Below are positions 23,345 to 33,859 of a stretch of DNA of 64,000 nt, one piece after another (the first letter of the stretch is position 1; every line of letters starts with the position of its first letter). Origin of the DNA: Mauremys mutica (Eukaryota > Chordata > Testudines > Geoemydidae); contig NC_059081.1 of NCBI RefSeq assembly GCF_020497125.1, positions 15,161,105 through 15,225,104 of the forward strand, given 5' to 3'. The position numbers and the translations under genes are program-made. The notes under the pieces were generated by a model. The model did no database searches. It was not told where the DNA came from and saw only the letters and a list, made by a program, of their open reading frames with translations.

Positions 23345-24588
23345 CTACTGCACTCTTCTAATAACCCTGTCATCTGGCTGTGCGAAATTGGCCACCAGGC
23401 CATTTGCCTCAACCTCCCACCCCACCATAAACGTCTCCCCCTTACTCTCACAGATATTGTGGAGCACACAACAAGCAGCAATTACAATTGGAATATTGGT
23501 TGTGCTGAGATCTAACCGAGTCAGTAAACTGTGCCAGCGTGCTTTCAAACATCCAAAAGCATATTATACTACCATTCTGCACTTGCTCAGCCTATAGTTG
23601 AACTGCTCCTTACTACTGTCCAGGGTGTCTATACAACTTCATGTTCCATGGCATTAAGGGGTAGGCTGGGTCCCCAAGGATAACTATAGGCATTTCAACA
23701 TCCCCAACAGTAATTTTCTGGTCTGAGAAGTCAGTCCCTTCCTGCAGCTGTTCAAACAGATCAGAGTTCCTGAAGCTGCGAGTGTCATGCAACTTTCCAG
23801 GCCATCCCATATTGATGTTGGTGAAACGTCCCTTGTGATCCACCAGTGCTTGCAGCACCATGGAAAAGTATCCCTTGCGGTGTGCCGGGGCTAAGATAGG
23901 GATATGCGTTCTGTCTATCACTCTGCTGCAGTTAGGGAACCCCAGCACATTAAAGCCATCCACAGTGGTCTACACATTTCCCAAAGTCACTACCCTTGAT
24001 AGCAGCTGCTCAATGATTGAAGCACAGCAGCCCCTACAGTAGAATTGCCCACTCTAAACTGATTCCCGACTGACCGGGAGCTGTCGGGCGTTGCAAGCTT
24101 CCACAGTGCTATGGCCACTCGCTTCTCAACTGTAAGGGCTGCTCTCATTTTGGTGTCTTTTCACTTCAGGGCAGGGGACGGCAAATCACAAAGTTCCATG
24201 AAATTGGCCCTACGCATACAAACGTTTCGCAGCCACTGGGAATCATCTCAGACCTGCAACACTATGTGGTCCCACCAGTCTGTGCTTGTTTCCTGGGCTC
24301 AGAATCAGCGTTCCACAGCATGAACCTGGCCCAATGCCACCATGATCTCCCAATCGCCACATGCTGTGCTTCTACAAACAGCTGTGTCCATGTATAGTAA
24401 TCGCACTGTTGTCGCTTCTTTGCCCTGTTTTGCAGGTACTGCACATACTGCTGGATTATGCGCGAGGTATTTACAATGGTCAAAACTGCAGTGGAGATCT
24501 GAGTGGGCTCCATGCTTGCTGTGCTATGGCGCCTGCATGCGTAATCCTGGAAAAAGGGCGCGAAATGTAGGAGAGCTGTTCGGTTCAA
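23345..24588 (-). pseudogene. PIF/Harbinger DDE transposase, decayed
   Basis: Minus strand. The N-terminal part is at 24262-24588 (IIQQYVQYLQNRAKKRQQCD, then VAIGRSWWHW). The catalytic part is at 23613-23963 (VIDRTHIPILAP, KGYFSMVLQALVDHKGRFTN, GWPGKLHDTRSFRNS, ITVGDVEMPIVILGDPAYPL). The C-terminus is at 23345-23548 (RWHSLLTRLDLSTTNIPIVI, CCVLHNICESKG). The first and second catalytic Asp are visible. The segment between 23964 and 24262 is broken by stops and frame changes, so no active enzyme can be made. Confidence 0.88.
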
Positions 24589-24590
24589 GA

Positions 24591-24990
24591 TGGCTGATAA
24601 AAGGTGGTAAATGGTTGTCTTCTGTAACTTTCATGGAGGCAGGAAGCTCGTTAGAGCTGCAAGAGCGGGAGAGCAGGATTTGTGGCGGAAACTGTGCAGC
24701 TCAGTTCACGATGGCGGAAAAATGGCGGGAAATTGTTGCCTTCTGTAGCTTCCATGGGAGCCCAGGACAGATAACATGGAAAAGTTAGCTAGTGATGCAA
24801 GAGCGGGAGAGCAGAGTTTGTGGCGGAAGCTGTGCTGCTCAGTTCATGGCCGAAGAGTAGATAGAAAGATGAGAGGACATGCGAGATGGATTCATAGTAC
24901 CAGGAGACAGGCGGTGCACTGTACTGCACCGTCTGCTGGCAGTATGGCGTCTGCCGTAGCTTTCATGGAGGGAGAAGCGAGTGACGACAC
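24591..24990. repeat. Degenerate tandem duplication in Harbinger 5' region
   Basis: A 50-bp segment beginning gcaagagcgggagagcag occurs at 24659-24708 and again, with a few changes, at 24797-24846 (offset 138 bp). The words cttctgtaactttcatgg, ccttctgtagcttccatgg and gccgtagctttcatgg recur around them, giving about two and a half units. Confidence 0.85.
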
Positions 24991-25250
24991 ACACCCAGAA
25001 ACACCAGCAAGAATGTTTTTGCCCCATCATGCCCTTGGAGCTTAACCCAGAATTACAATGGGCGGCGGGGACTGCTGGAACTGTGGGATAGCTACCGCAC
25101 CGACATTCAATGCTAGCCTCGGTATTGTGGATGCATTCTGCCGAATTCACACGCTTTAGCGGGGTCACACAACATTGAATGTATAAAATCGCTTCCGAAA
25201 AGTCGAACAGAATAATTTCAAATGAATTTCATACTGTAGACGTACCCCAA

Positions 25251-25790
25251 GCCAACCCACACATGTGTGTTGCAATGTATAGTAAATGCAATGAGATGTG
25301 TAAATGTATATAAAGGGAGAGGGTTTCTGTGTAACTTTGGAGGTGGGAAGTGCCCTGTATCCACCCCCACATGTTTGAGTCATTGTAGCATTGATATGCC
25401 AAATAGAGATACCTGAGTGATGAAATCAAACTGAGTTCTTGGGAAGCCAAGTGGAAAGAAGTCTCAGAGGGAATCCCAAAACACCTCCATCTCCTCATGG
25501 TCCCCTTCTCTTGGTGGTGTGCTTCTGTTTGTAAGCTGCTGCCGCCATCTTCCCTGGGCTAAAACCAGCCTCTGAAACTCCCTACAGTGTCTCTTGGCAG
25601 CAGCTTCTGGAGAGGCATCAAAAAGCAACACTATCGCCATAAATAGCAGCAACTGTCAGTTATTCAGTTGAGCCGGTGTGACCCAGGGACATCTTGATGA
25701 CAACCGGCAGAGGACACAGAGGTGTGCAAGGATTATACAGATCCCCTGGGTCTGGGATCTACCTAATAGTTTATCAAAGGGTGCATTGTA
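25251..25790. other. Unassigned stretch, possibly repeat-derived
   Basis: It contains a tatataaaggg TATA-like motif at about 25308 and a 62-codon minus-strand frame at 25464-25652 (FQRLVLAQGRWRQQL, EGDHEEMEVFW) that I could not place. It may be LTR or an N-terminal transposase scrap. Confidence 0.25.
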
Positions 25791-25793
25791 AGA

Positions 25794-26054
25794 CAGGAGT
25801 TTTCAACCTTTTTCTTTTGAGGCCTTCTGTACATGCTGTAAAAACTCCAGGGTCCAACCAGGGGAAGGGGAGGAGGGGGTGGCTCAGGGCCTCAACCATG
25901 GTGGGAGGGGCTCTGGGCTTCAGCTGCCAGATGGCTGTGGGGTGGTGGGGCTACAAGCCCCTGCCAGTCTATCGCTGGACCTGCTTTGTGGAACCCCTGA
26001 AATGGCTTGTGCCCCTCCCCCCAGGGGGCCATGGACCCCGGTTGAAAACCACTG
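25794..26054. mobile_element. 261-bp hAT-type non-autonomous element
   Basis: The left end caggagttttcaaccttttt and right end ggttgaaaaccactg are complementary hAT-like termini. The flanks ttgtaaga and atgtaatg share five of eight bases, a decayed target duplication. The interior is G-rich with no coding. Confidence 0.75.
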
Positions 26055-26069
26055 ATGTAATGTCTCCAC

Positions 26070-26895
26070 TGACAGTCTGTGTCTCAGTGATCATCATAAT
26101 CACAGTGAAAGTATGTACAGGCAATCTGTGAAGAGCTATGTATATAAACTGAAAATATGCTCTTAAGGTCTGTGAGTTGGGGCTGGTCACCAGAAGGTGA
26201 TAAAAAAATTTTCTTTGAGGCAGAAGATACTGATCTATCCAGCTGGCTAAATGTAAATTGAGTATTGTATGCTTCACAATGGATGCCTATTTACAGCCGG
26301 AACAGAATACTAATCAAGAGATTGTGGAGTCTTCAGAGGAAATTCTCTACAAGGAAAAATAACATGCAGTAGATGGTACCCTATTTACAAGTGAAGAGAA
26401 TAGATTGTTGCAACTATGCTTGGGGATACAGAGGTACTCAGCTGGACTAACTGTTTAAAGCTGGAAGAAAGACTTTGGGTGAGCTAACCTTTATGAGACA
26501 AGAGATGTTGTGTTAGCTACGCTTAGTCTCTAAAAAGTGTGTTATGATTTTATTTTATATACAACCATTTTTTTTCATTAATTCTACTTGCTGCTTCTCA
26601 AATCTCTATTCTTTGTTAAATAAATGTAAACTTGTTTTCACTATAAACATGTTTAAGTGCTGTAAGTTAAGCAGAGTGGTGATCCTGATGCTTATTGGTA
26701 AACTGAGCTATTCTGTTCCTTTAGGAATAGCAAATCTTTTGATTTCTGTGAGTGTCCAGTGGAACAGGGGTTGAATGTTCCAGAGGGAAGCTTGGAGTGT
26801 TCAGGGATTAGTGGGGGCCTTTTACTTACCTGCAGAGGGACAACAGGGCTCGTGTGGGATGAGAAGGAAGTGCTTGTGTTGCCTGTGACTAGTGG
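26070..26895 (+). mobile_element. Probable ERV-type LTR remnant
   Basis: On the plus strand the region has taaataaatgtaaacttg as a polyadenylation-like signal. Then come gttaagcagagtggtgatcc, ggtaaactgagctattctgt and gagtgtccagtggaacaggg, words I associate with turtle LTRs. The 5' boundary is uncertain. It abuts a CR1 tail at about 26905. Confidence 0.4.
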
Positions 26896-26904
26896 CAGCA
26901 AAGA

Positions 26905-27990
26905 TTAATAGATTTCAAGGCCAGAAGGGACGACTGTGATCATCTAGTCCAACCTTCTGTGTAACACAGGCCATAGAACGTCCCCAAAATAACTCCTAGA
27001 GCCGATCTCTAAGAAAAACATCCAATTTTGATTTAAAAATTGTCAGTGATGGCAAATCCACCACAACCATTGGTAGATTGTTCCATTGGTTAATTACTCT
27101 CACCTTAAACAATTTATACTTTATTTCCAGTCTGAAGCATGTTATACTTTTCTCTACTAGATTGAAGAGCCCATTATTAAATATTTGCTCCCCGTGTAGG
27201 TACTTATAGCCAATAATCAATTCGCCCCTTCACCAGCTCTTTGTTAAACTAAATAGAGTCTATCACTGTAAGGCATGTTTTCTAATTCTTTAATCATTCT
27301 TGTGGCTCTTCTCTGAACCCTCTCCAATTTATGAACATCCTCCTTGAATTGTGGGCACCAGAACTGGGGACACTATTCCAGCAGTTGTCGGACCAGTGCC
27401 AAATACAAAGGTAAAATCTCTATTCCTACTCAAGATTCCTATTTATGCATCCCTAGGTCACATTAGCTCTTTTGGCCACAGTGTCACACTGGGAGGTCAT
27501 GTTCAGTGGATTACCCAACATTGCTCTCAAATCTTTTTCAGTGTCTCTGCTTCCCAGCATAAAGTTCCCCATCCTGTAAGTATGGCCTATATTCTTTGTT
27601 CCCAGATGTATACATTTACATTTAACCATATTAAAACACATGTTTACCAAGTGATCTAGATTGCTCTGCTCAATGACCTCTGCCCTCTTCATTATTTACC
27701 AACTTTTGTGTCATCAGCAAACTTTATCAATGATGATTGTATGGTTTCTTCCAGGTCAGCGATAAAGATGTTAAATAGCATAGGGCCAAGAACTGATCCT
27801 TGTGGGACCCCACTGGAAACAGACCTGCTCATTGATGATTCCTAATTTACAGTTACATTTTGAGACCTTCTAGCCAGTTTTTAATCCATTTGCTTTGTCC
27901 CACATTAATTTTATATTGTTCTATGGTTTTTTTAAAACCAAAATGTCTTTCGTTACCAAGTCAAATGCCTGACGGTCACAGACAAGGCTT
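26905..27990 (-). mobile_element. CR1 LINE 3' half, minus strand
   Basis: The 3' end is at the left (tagatttcaaggccagaagg). The frame at 26996-27220 encodes VINQWNNLPMVVVDLPSLT and the one at 27453-27692 encodes MVKCKCIHLGTKN and EKDLRAMLG, which are the ORF2 C-terminal blocks. Sequence further right (tagggccaagaactgatcct, gtgggaccccactggaaac) matches the RT region. Frames are broken. It is the same subfamily as 31370-31830 and 16165-18050. Confidence 0.9.
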
Positions 27991-29725
27991 CCTCATATTA
28001 AGGACAGAAGGGCGCAAGGTGCCCCACAACTCTGGGTACCTGCCAGAAGCTTCACAGCAGTAGCCATCCGTTTGGCATGTAGCAGCACCCCACCGCACCA
28101 GCTTGGGTCCTGCAAGGATATGCATTTCTCAGACCTACAGCATATCCTCCCATATCCCCAAAGTGGGCAGACAAGTTGTCCCACAGCACCTTGTAAATGC
28201 AAGCAGAGAGTGCCACAGTAGGTGGTGCTATGATAATTGTATCGCCCAGATAGCTGTATTGCTTGTCATAGCCACATACAGCACCAGTGTGGACACGGTG
28301 CATGGCAGCAGCATTCTTATTTCAACAACGTGGTTGCACCATAGTGGGTTAGACTATGATGCATTAACAAACCCATGGGTGCTTAACACATGGTCAGCAT
28401 TCAATGAAGACAGGCCCTAGAGTCAGAGGCATTAGATAATTCCTACGGAAATGCAGAGCACCCTGAACTTCCATGAAATCAATGGGATTTTAATATAACT
28501 TGTGCTACAATGTGTCTGTCTCAATCAACATGTTATTTCTGTGCCTTCTTTCCTTGCTCCTTACAGTGTCTGCTTAATCGTTAATAAGATTCCCTGCAGC
28601 AGTAATGCCTACGCTCACACAGCAGGCCATCTGTGAGCATAGGAAGGATAATGTTAGACGATTCCTTTTGAAATCACTAATTCCTCCAAACAATCAAAAT
28701 ATGCTTACTTCAGTGTCTACCATGGCACACTTCAGGATGGGTTTGTTAGGGCTAGAGCTGTGAGAATAGCACAAAACATTATCCATGAATATGATCTTGC
28801 ATTTATAAATCAGTTCACTTCAACTGTGTCTGTGGCATTTTTCACTTGCAAAATAATGTTTGCACAATGCAAACTTCCAAAGCACTATCATAAGTACCTA
28901 CAGAAACTGAGTTTTAAAGGCACAAAGTACAAGTGACTTCACTGGTATTGCTTGCATTCTTTTCCCATCGGGGGCAGAAACCACACGTGACTTATCTGAC
29001 TAATCAGAGGTAAGCAGTGCAACTCAATTTTCAAATATTCCTATTGACTAACAGAGAAAAAAATTGAAAATATATTGAACAAATAAATTAAAGGACCAGT
29101 ATCTGCTCTTGGACATTGCATGAGAAGAAAAAGAAGCATTGCATTTATTAGATAACTTATTTGTTGCATATGTTTCACTCAGTTCCAGTAAGCAGTCAAT
29201 AAGCTGACAATCTACAGAGAAACTATAGAGAATGTTACAAAATATGTATGGTTCTAACATTTATAAAGAACACTGATAGGAAAAGGGAGATTTTCACTTG
29301 CTGGTTTAATAATTATTTTCTCCTTTAGGAGTTTATTTCCCAGCTCTATAGACCTAGAGGATGTAGAGAGATTTTTAAAATAAGTGAGTCATGACCTACC
29401 TGGCTTTAATCAATGTTATTATGGCCAATCTCCAAGATGAATTCATATAGGCCAGTTCTGAGCGTGCAGTAAAAAGAATGTACTTGCCAATGTTTATGGT
29501 AGGCCACCTGTTCCGCCTCCAGACTGTAATATGTTTCATTAAGTAGCAGAATTAAAATGGGCCAATCCCTTAAATTCTTATTCAGGCAAAAGTCCCATTG
29601 AAGCAAGTGCATTGGGGTGCTTGCCTGAATAAAAACGGAGTACCTATAACTTTTCAGAACTATTTATTGTATTCCTGATTTGAGGCAGCAATGGAGATGG
29701 TCACCCAAACCAGTGACAAGTCTGA
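27991..29725. other. Non-coding stretch, mostly unidentified
   Basis: 27991-28420 is GC-richer and ends gaagacaggccctag, like a MITE terminus, but no left partner was found. The rest is AT-rich with no supported feature. Confidence 0.35.
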
Positions 29726-29727
29726 GG

Positions 29728-30022
29728 TACTTATATTTACCATAGCAACTGAGCACCTTACATTCTTTTAATGTATTTATTCTCACAACACCCTCGTGAG
29801 GTAGGGTGGTGCTATTATCTCCATTTAGCCGACGGAGAAGTGAGGCACAGACAAACCAAGGCCCACATCCTCAAAGGTATTTAAGCACCTAACTCTTATT
29901 GATTTCAATGGGAGTTAGGCACCTATACACCTTTGAGACTCTGGGACCAAGTGACTTGTCCAAGGCCAAAGTTATCGGTGGCAGAGCAGAGCATTTAGCA
30001 TCCTAACTGCTGGACCATTTTT
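29728..30022 (+). repeat. MIR SINE with embedded palindrome
   Basis: MIR words occur in order: ttattctcacaacaccctcg, tgaggtagggtggtgctatt, gaagtgaggcacagac, then a foldback repeat, then aagtgacttgtccaaggcca and agcatcctaactgctggacc. The interruption is at 29861-29945. Confidence 0.85.
29861..29945. repeat. 85-bp palindromic element inserted in MIR
   Basis: The left arm (gcccacatcctcaaaggtat) and right arm (acctttgagactctggg) are complementary, and so are taactcttattgatttcaat and the ggagttagg that follows. The 6-mer accaag lies on both sides (29855-29860 and 29946-29951). Confidence 0.85.
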
Positions 30023-30029
30023 TCTGTCA

Positions 30030-31365
30030 AAGGCCTAAGCCACTAAGGCCTGCAAAACGATGATGTATGAATCTGACAAGATGCTGAGGTGCTGTTTAAT
30101 GTAGATGTGCCCATAGAAGTTTAGATCCTTATATATATTTTGGTTGACAAATTCATTTAGACAAGGGTTTGTGTGAGATTTCTTGTACTTTTCAGAGTAA
30201 ATCAGGTTGAAGTCAATGAAGCTGCTCATGGGGTAAGGTGCTAACCAAAGTGAGCAAGAAAATCTGAGTCTATGCCATTGAAATAAAGATATTACTCAAT
30301 AGGCTCAACTGTAATTTTATACTTGGTCCTTAGTGAGAGGTAGCACATAGCTGCACCACCCAGGGAGCAACCCAGTAAACAAATTGTGACTGAGGGAGTT
30401 GCAATTCCTCCCCTGCGGCCCCTGTCCTCTGGGGAGAGAGTTAGGCCACTCTTCTTCAACCTTTCCAGCAGTTTTCTGTGTCCTTTGTGGGTGGTCAGTG
30501 AACGGAATGGAGCTAGAGCGTCTCCCAGTCCTTTTCCCATCCACTCGCTCACTGAGGGGTGTATCAGATAAGTAGCTCCTGCTCTTGCTCAAGGTCAAAG
30601 AGATGGGTCCTTTCTCCCTCTTATTCCCCTGAGTCTGGGCTGTGACAGTGTATGCAATGTGAGTGATGGCAGAATCCAGTTCTAATGGCCATATTGTGAA
30701 CCCTTTACTCATCTAGGCAAGCAGTTATTTAAGCAAGTAGGCCCACTTGAGCCTTGAGTCATGATCATCAGTGTGAGCAAGGGATTCATAGTCTGGTCTT
30801 AAATCAATAAAGCGATGTCCTTATAGCAGTGTAAATGAGGAGCAATTCCACACAGACATCAGTGAGGTGTGAAAACCAGAATAAGTGAGGTGTCTGGTCC
30901 TCTGCCTTCACCTCTGGTCATCCATTCGACTGTGTGCTGCATACAGAGATGCTTTCATTAAAAGTAAAAAACTCATATTTGTTTCCCAAGGTCAAATAAG
31001 ACATGCTTTCCAAATGCAAAATGAACTAATTCAGCCTTTGCAAACAAACTTTCTCAAAGCAAAAGATGAACTTTGCCTATCTCATTTAATTTATGCTATT
31101 ATGTTTCCATCCTTGACTACACTCAGAAAACAACTTTGCTCATCCTCCCAAGTATTTAAATGTTATAAACTGTAATAATCAAAACAAAAACAAATAAACA
31201 TTACTAATTGCTTGGCAGAATATTTTAAATGAGTGAAAGAATAAAGAAAACAATCCTAATTCCCTAGTGTTTACAACTTCTTGACCAGCTTCTCAATATG
31301 CATTTCTACATGACCAAATGTACAGGATGGGTTACTCTATCCTGGGAAGAAGTAATTCTGAAAAA
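30030..31365. other. Non-coding stretch, unidentified
   Basis: Overlapping minus-strand frames at 30292-30552 and 30317-30712 (131 codons) have no recognisable domain. 30300-30720 is GC-richer than its surroundings. No RNA gene or repeat is supported. Confidence 0.3.
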
Positions 31366-31369
31366 CTTA

Positions 31370-31830
31370 AGGAACCCCATCTGTTTATCTTAACAAAAAG
31401 AAGATTAAGGGGTGATGATCATAATCTGTAAGAACCTACATGGAAAGCAGAAATGTGATAATAGAGAGCTCTTCAATCTAGCAGGGAAATGTATAACAAA
31501 TTATAGGGGCTGGATGTTGGAGATAGATAAATGCAGAGTAGAAATAGGGTTCAATTTTTAACAGTGAGAAATAAGGTGTACATTTCTAACTGTGGTGCTA
31601 ATTAACAGTGAGAGTAATTAACCATTGGGACAGTTTACCAAGGGTTGTGGTCAATTCTCCATCACTGACAATTTTGTAAGGAAGATTGGCTGATTTTTTT
31701 TCAAAAGGATATGCTCTAGTTCAAACAGAAATTAATTCGAGGAATTCCTGTGACCTGTGTTATAGAGGAGGTCAGATTAGATAATCACAGTGGTCCCTTC
31801 TAGTTTTATAATCCGTGAATCTATGAATTT
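31370..31830 (+). mobile_element. CR1 LINE 3' end, plus strand
   Basis: Recognisable order: tatcttaacaaaaagaag, gagctcttcaatctagcagg, accattgggacagtttacca, ctccatcactgacaattttg, atgctctag and the tail ggtcagattagataatcaca, aatctatgaa. A local repeat of attaacagtgagagtaatta-type sequence lies near 31600. Confidence 0.88.
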
Positions 31831-31839
31831 TCCTTTGAG

Positions 31840-32376
31840 GTGCATTTGAAAAGTGCCCATGAACTGAAGGTAGTGGCAGTCAAATGCACATTTCTGAGTA
31901 CAGAAGTTGTCCTTTTCTGTACTACAGACAAACTTTGTTCTTATAAAGGGGTATCCAGAACCTTTGCACAATCAAGGTTTAGTTTAAATGGATTTTGGTT
32001 TGGATACTAATGATAGCTACAGGACCAGACAGAAATTTCAGATAATGGAGTCTTAAAGTTTGCTACTCAGAATAATTAACCAATGCAGCCACCTCTTCCT
32101 CTTGTGTCTCAATTTTCAGAGCTTTTTTCCTCGGTCTGGTTTTGTCAAGCAATTTTTTTCTTTATCCTCACAGACCAAATGGAACAAATATATGTTCCAC
32201 TGAGGTGAATCATCCTTACATTAGCAAGAAAAAAGAAGACACAGAAGGTTTCTTTCTTTGTAATTATAGCAGAAACCATTTTTTAGTGAAGTTTCTTATT
32301 TTATCACAGCAACATTACAGTGTATACTTCAACCCTGGCCTAGAAGTCTAGCTAGTCTTTGGCTTCTATTCTGAGA
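31840..32376. other. Non-coding stretch, nothing identified
   Basis: AT-rich sequence between a CR1 tail and a hAT element. Short frames only. Confidence 0.35.
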
Positions 32377-32384
32377 CTGCCAAC

Positions 32385-32644
32385 CAGGGGCGGCTCCAGG
32401 CACCAGAACGCCAAGCACACCAGGGGCGGCAAGCCACAGGGGGCGCTCTGCCGGTCGCCGCGAGGGCGGCAGGCAGGCTGCCTTCGGTGGCATGCCTGCG
32501 GAGGGTCCGCTGGTCCCGCGGCTTCGGTGGACCTCCCACAGGCCTGCCGCCGAATCCGCGGGACTGGGGACCTCCCGCAGGCAAGCCGCCGAAGGCAGCC
32601 TGCCTGCCGTGCTTGGGGCGGCAAAATACCTAGAGCCGCCCCTG
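32385..32644. mobile_element. 260-bp GC-rich hAT-type element with perfect duplication
   Basis: The ends caggggcggctc and gagccgcccctg are perfect inverted repeats. The 8-bp duplications ctgccaac at 32377-32384 and 32645-32652 are identical. The interior is CpG-rich and built of repeated, mutually complementary cgcggcttcggtgg / gcctgccgccgaa words. It is a sister of 13956-14206. The clean duplication suggests a fairly recent insertion. Confidence 0.95.
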
Positions 32645-32659
32645 CTGCCAACAGCAGTT

Positions 32660-33675
32660 TAAAATGAAAAATTTTACACACCATGAACGGGGCTGATACC
32701 ATCGTATCATTTAGTATTGACCACCAAACAGCCATTAAATAGTAAACCAACATCAGTATGCCACTATTTTCAATATACTTGAGGCCAGTCCTTTCACTGG
32801 AAAGCAGGGGGAGAGGGGTCATCAGTTTAGTAAGAAGTGTGTATTGACATTTCATAAATAGAGGAATTTTCGTGCGCTTCAGATGCAGTGAAATGAAAAT
32901 GTTCCTCACTGCTGTCTTTGTGAAGCATACTGACATCTCTCTGATTTTTAATGCCTTTAATCCAAGATCCATTTCTCATTTTTGCACCTCTGATATGCTT
33001 CTATTTTTACTAGCATATTGGTTGGACTGGTGAGTTTGTCTTAGTCTGAAAGGCTATGGATTATCAAAGTCTCTTTTCTGTGAGCAACAGCTCTCCTGAA
33101 ATGTCTTTTTTTTCTTTTTTGACCCAGGAAAACATGTATCTAAAGGCAGCAATTGAACAGTATCTTTTTTGCTTTCCTGTGAAAAATATGAGTTACGTGC
33201 TTACCTAAGGGGATTGTGTCTATGCTCAGGGATAGCAAATGCTTTAGCTCTGACTCACCCCTGAGTAAAAATGAGAAACAGTAGACACAGCAGTTCCATT
33301 TTCTCTAGAGAGTTAGCTCATTGTCTTCACTAATTAGGCATCCTTGTTTTGTCAATGGAATTGGGATTGCTTCTTTCTTGTGAAACCGCAGAAAGCAACT
33401 TCAGTGTATGTACATTGCAACTGTAAGGCTCTTTTAACCACCTCACCCCACTAATATGAGAGCAGAGGAGTGTTAGTGCAAAATGGCTGTTGTTGAAGAG
33501 CGAGTTGCACATCAAAATGCTTTTTCATGGAGCTTATGGGTGGCATTTTTAAAAACACTGCACAGCTGACCTAACTGGTCCCATTGAAATCCAAGCAGCA
33601 CTTGGCCTGTTAAGATCTGACCACCACAAACCATTTGCAGTGCACAATATCCAGTTTCTGTCACTGTTCGAATGC
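32660..33675. other. Non-coding stretch, unidentified
   Basis: The long minus-strand frame 32352-32972 runs through the hAT element and into this stretch and is not a gene. Nothing else is recognised. Confidence 0.4.
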
Positions 33676-33679
33676 TGCT

Positions 33680-33856
33680 TGTTTAACCCACATGCCTCCT
33701 GGGTGTGGTGCTCCGTCCCCTTCTAGTGTTACAAGTGGGGGCTCGTCCGGGATATCAACTGGGAAGTCTCTGAAGCGCAGGATGCACTTCCTTAGCTAGG
33801 GGAAGTATGTAACCCACACACCTCCTGGGTGTGGTGCTCTGTCCTATCTAGTGGCA
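33680..33856 (+). mobile_element. Miniature retroelement relic: terminal repeat, tRNA-Pro PBS, PPT, terminal repeat
   Basis: A left terminal repeat, 33680-33733, begins TGTTTAACCCACA and ends TTACA. Two bases later TGGGGGCTCGTCCGGGAT (33736-33753) is an exact 18-nt complement of the tRNA-Pro 3' end including CCA, the primer-binding site used by gammaretrovirus-like ERVs. About 50 bp follow, then a purine-rich aggggaagta (33798-33807). A second terminal repeat begins TGTAACCCACAC at 33808 and ends about 33856. The two repeats share cctcctgggtgtggtgctc and flanking words. No gag, pol or env is left. It is either an internally deleted ERV with shrunken LTRs or a TRIM-like element. No target duplication is evident. 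Confidence 0.7.
33736..33753 (+). other. tRNA-Pro primer-binding site
   Basis: TGGGGGCTCGTCCGGGAT is the exact complement of the last 18 nt of tRNA-Pro with its CCA tail, placed 2 nt after a terminal CA. This is the standard spacing in retroviral elements. Confidence 0.88.
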
Positions 33857-33859
33857 CTA

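Larger units (their letters stand above)
21181..25250. mobile_element. Near-complete, decayed PIF/Harbinger transposon (about 4.07 kb)
   Basis: Imperfect inverted ends bracket the element: acctggtctacactagttgg on the left and the complement of tactgtagacgtacccc on the right, followed inside by related AATTCGG-rich words. Between them are the two classic Harbinger genes in convergent arrangement: a Myb/SANT-domain protein (plus strand, two exons) and a DDE transposase (minus strand). A duplicated promoter-side region lies at 24591-24990. Both genes carry inactivating lesions. The 3-bp target duplication could not be assigned. Confidence 0.88.

Noticed and set aside
32352..32972. 206-codon minus-strand frame
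   Set aside because: It runs across the whole 260-bp hAT element, including both ends and the target duplications, into unrelated flank. It is a chance opening of GC-rich transposon sequence.
33736..33753. Possible tRNA-Pro gene or tRNA-derived SINE
   Set aside because: Only the complement of the 3' 18 nt is present, with no cloverleaf, A box or B box around it. It is a primer-binding site.
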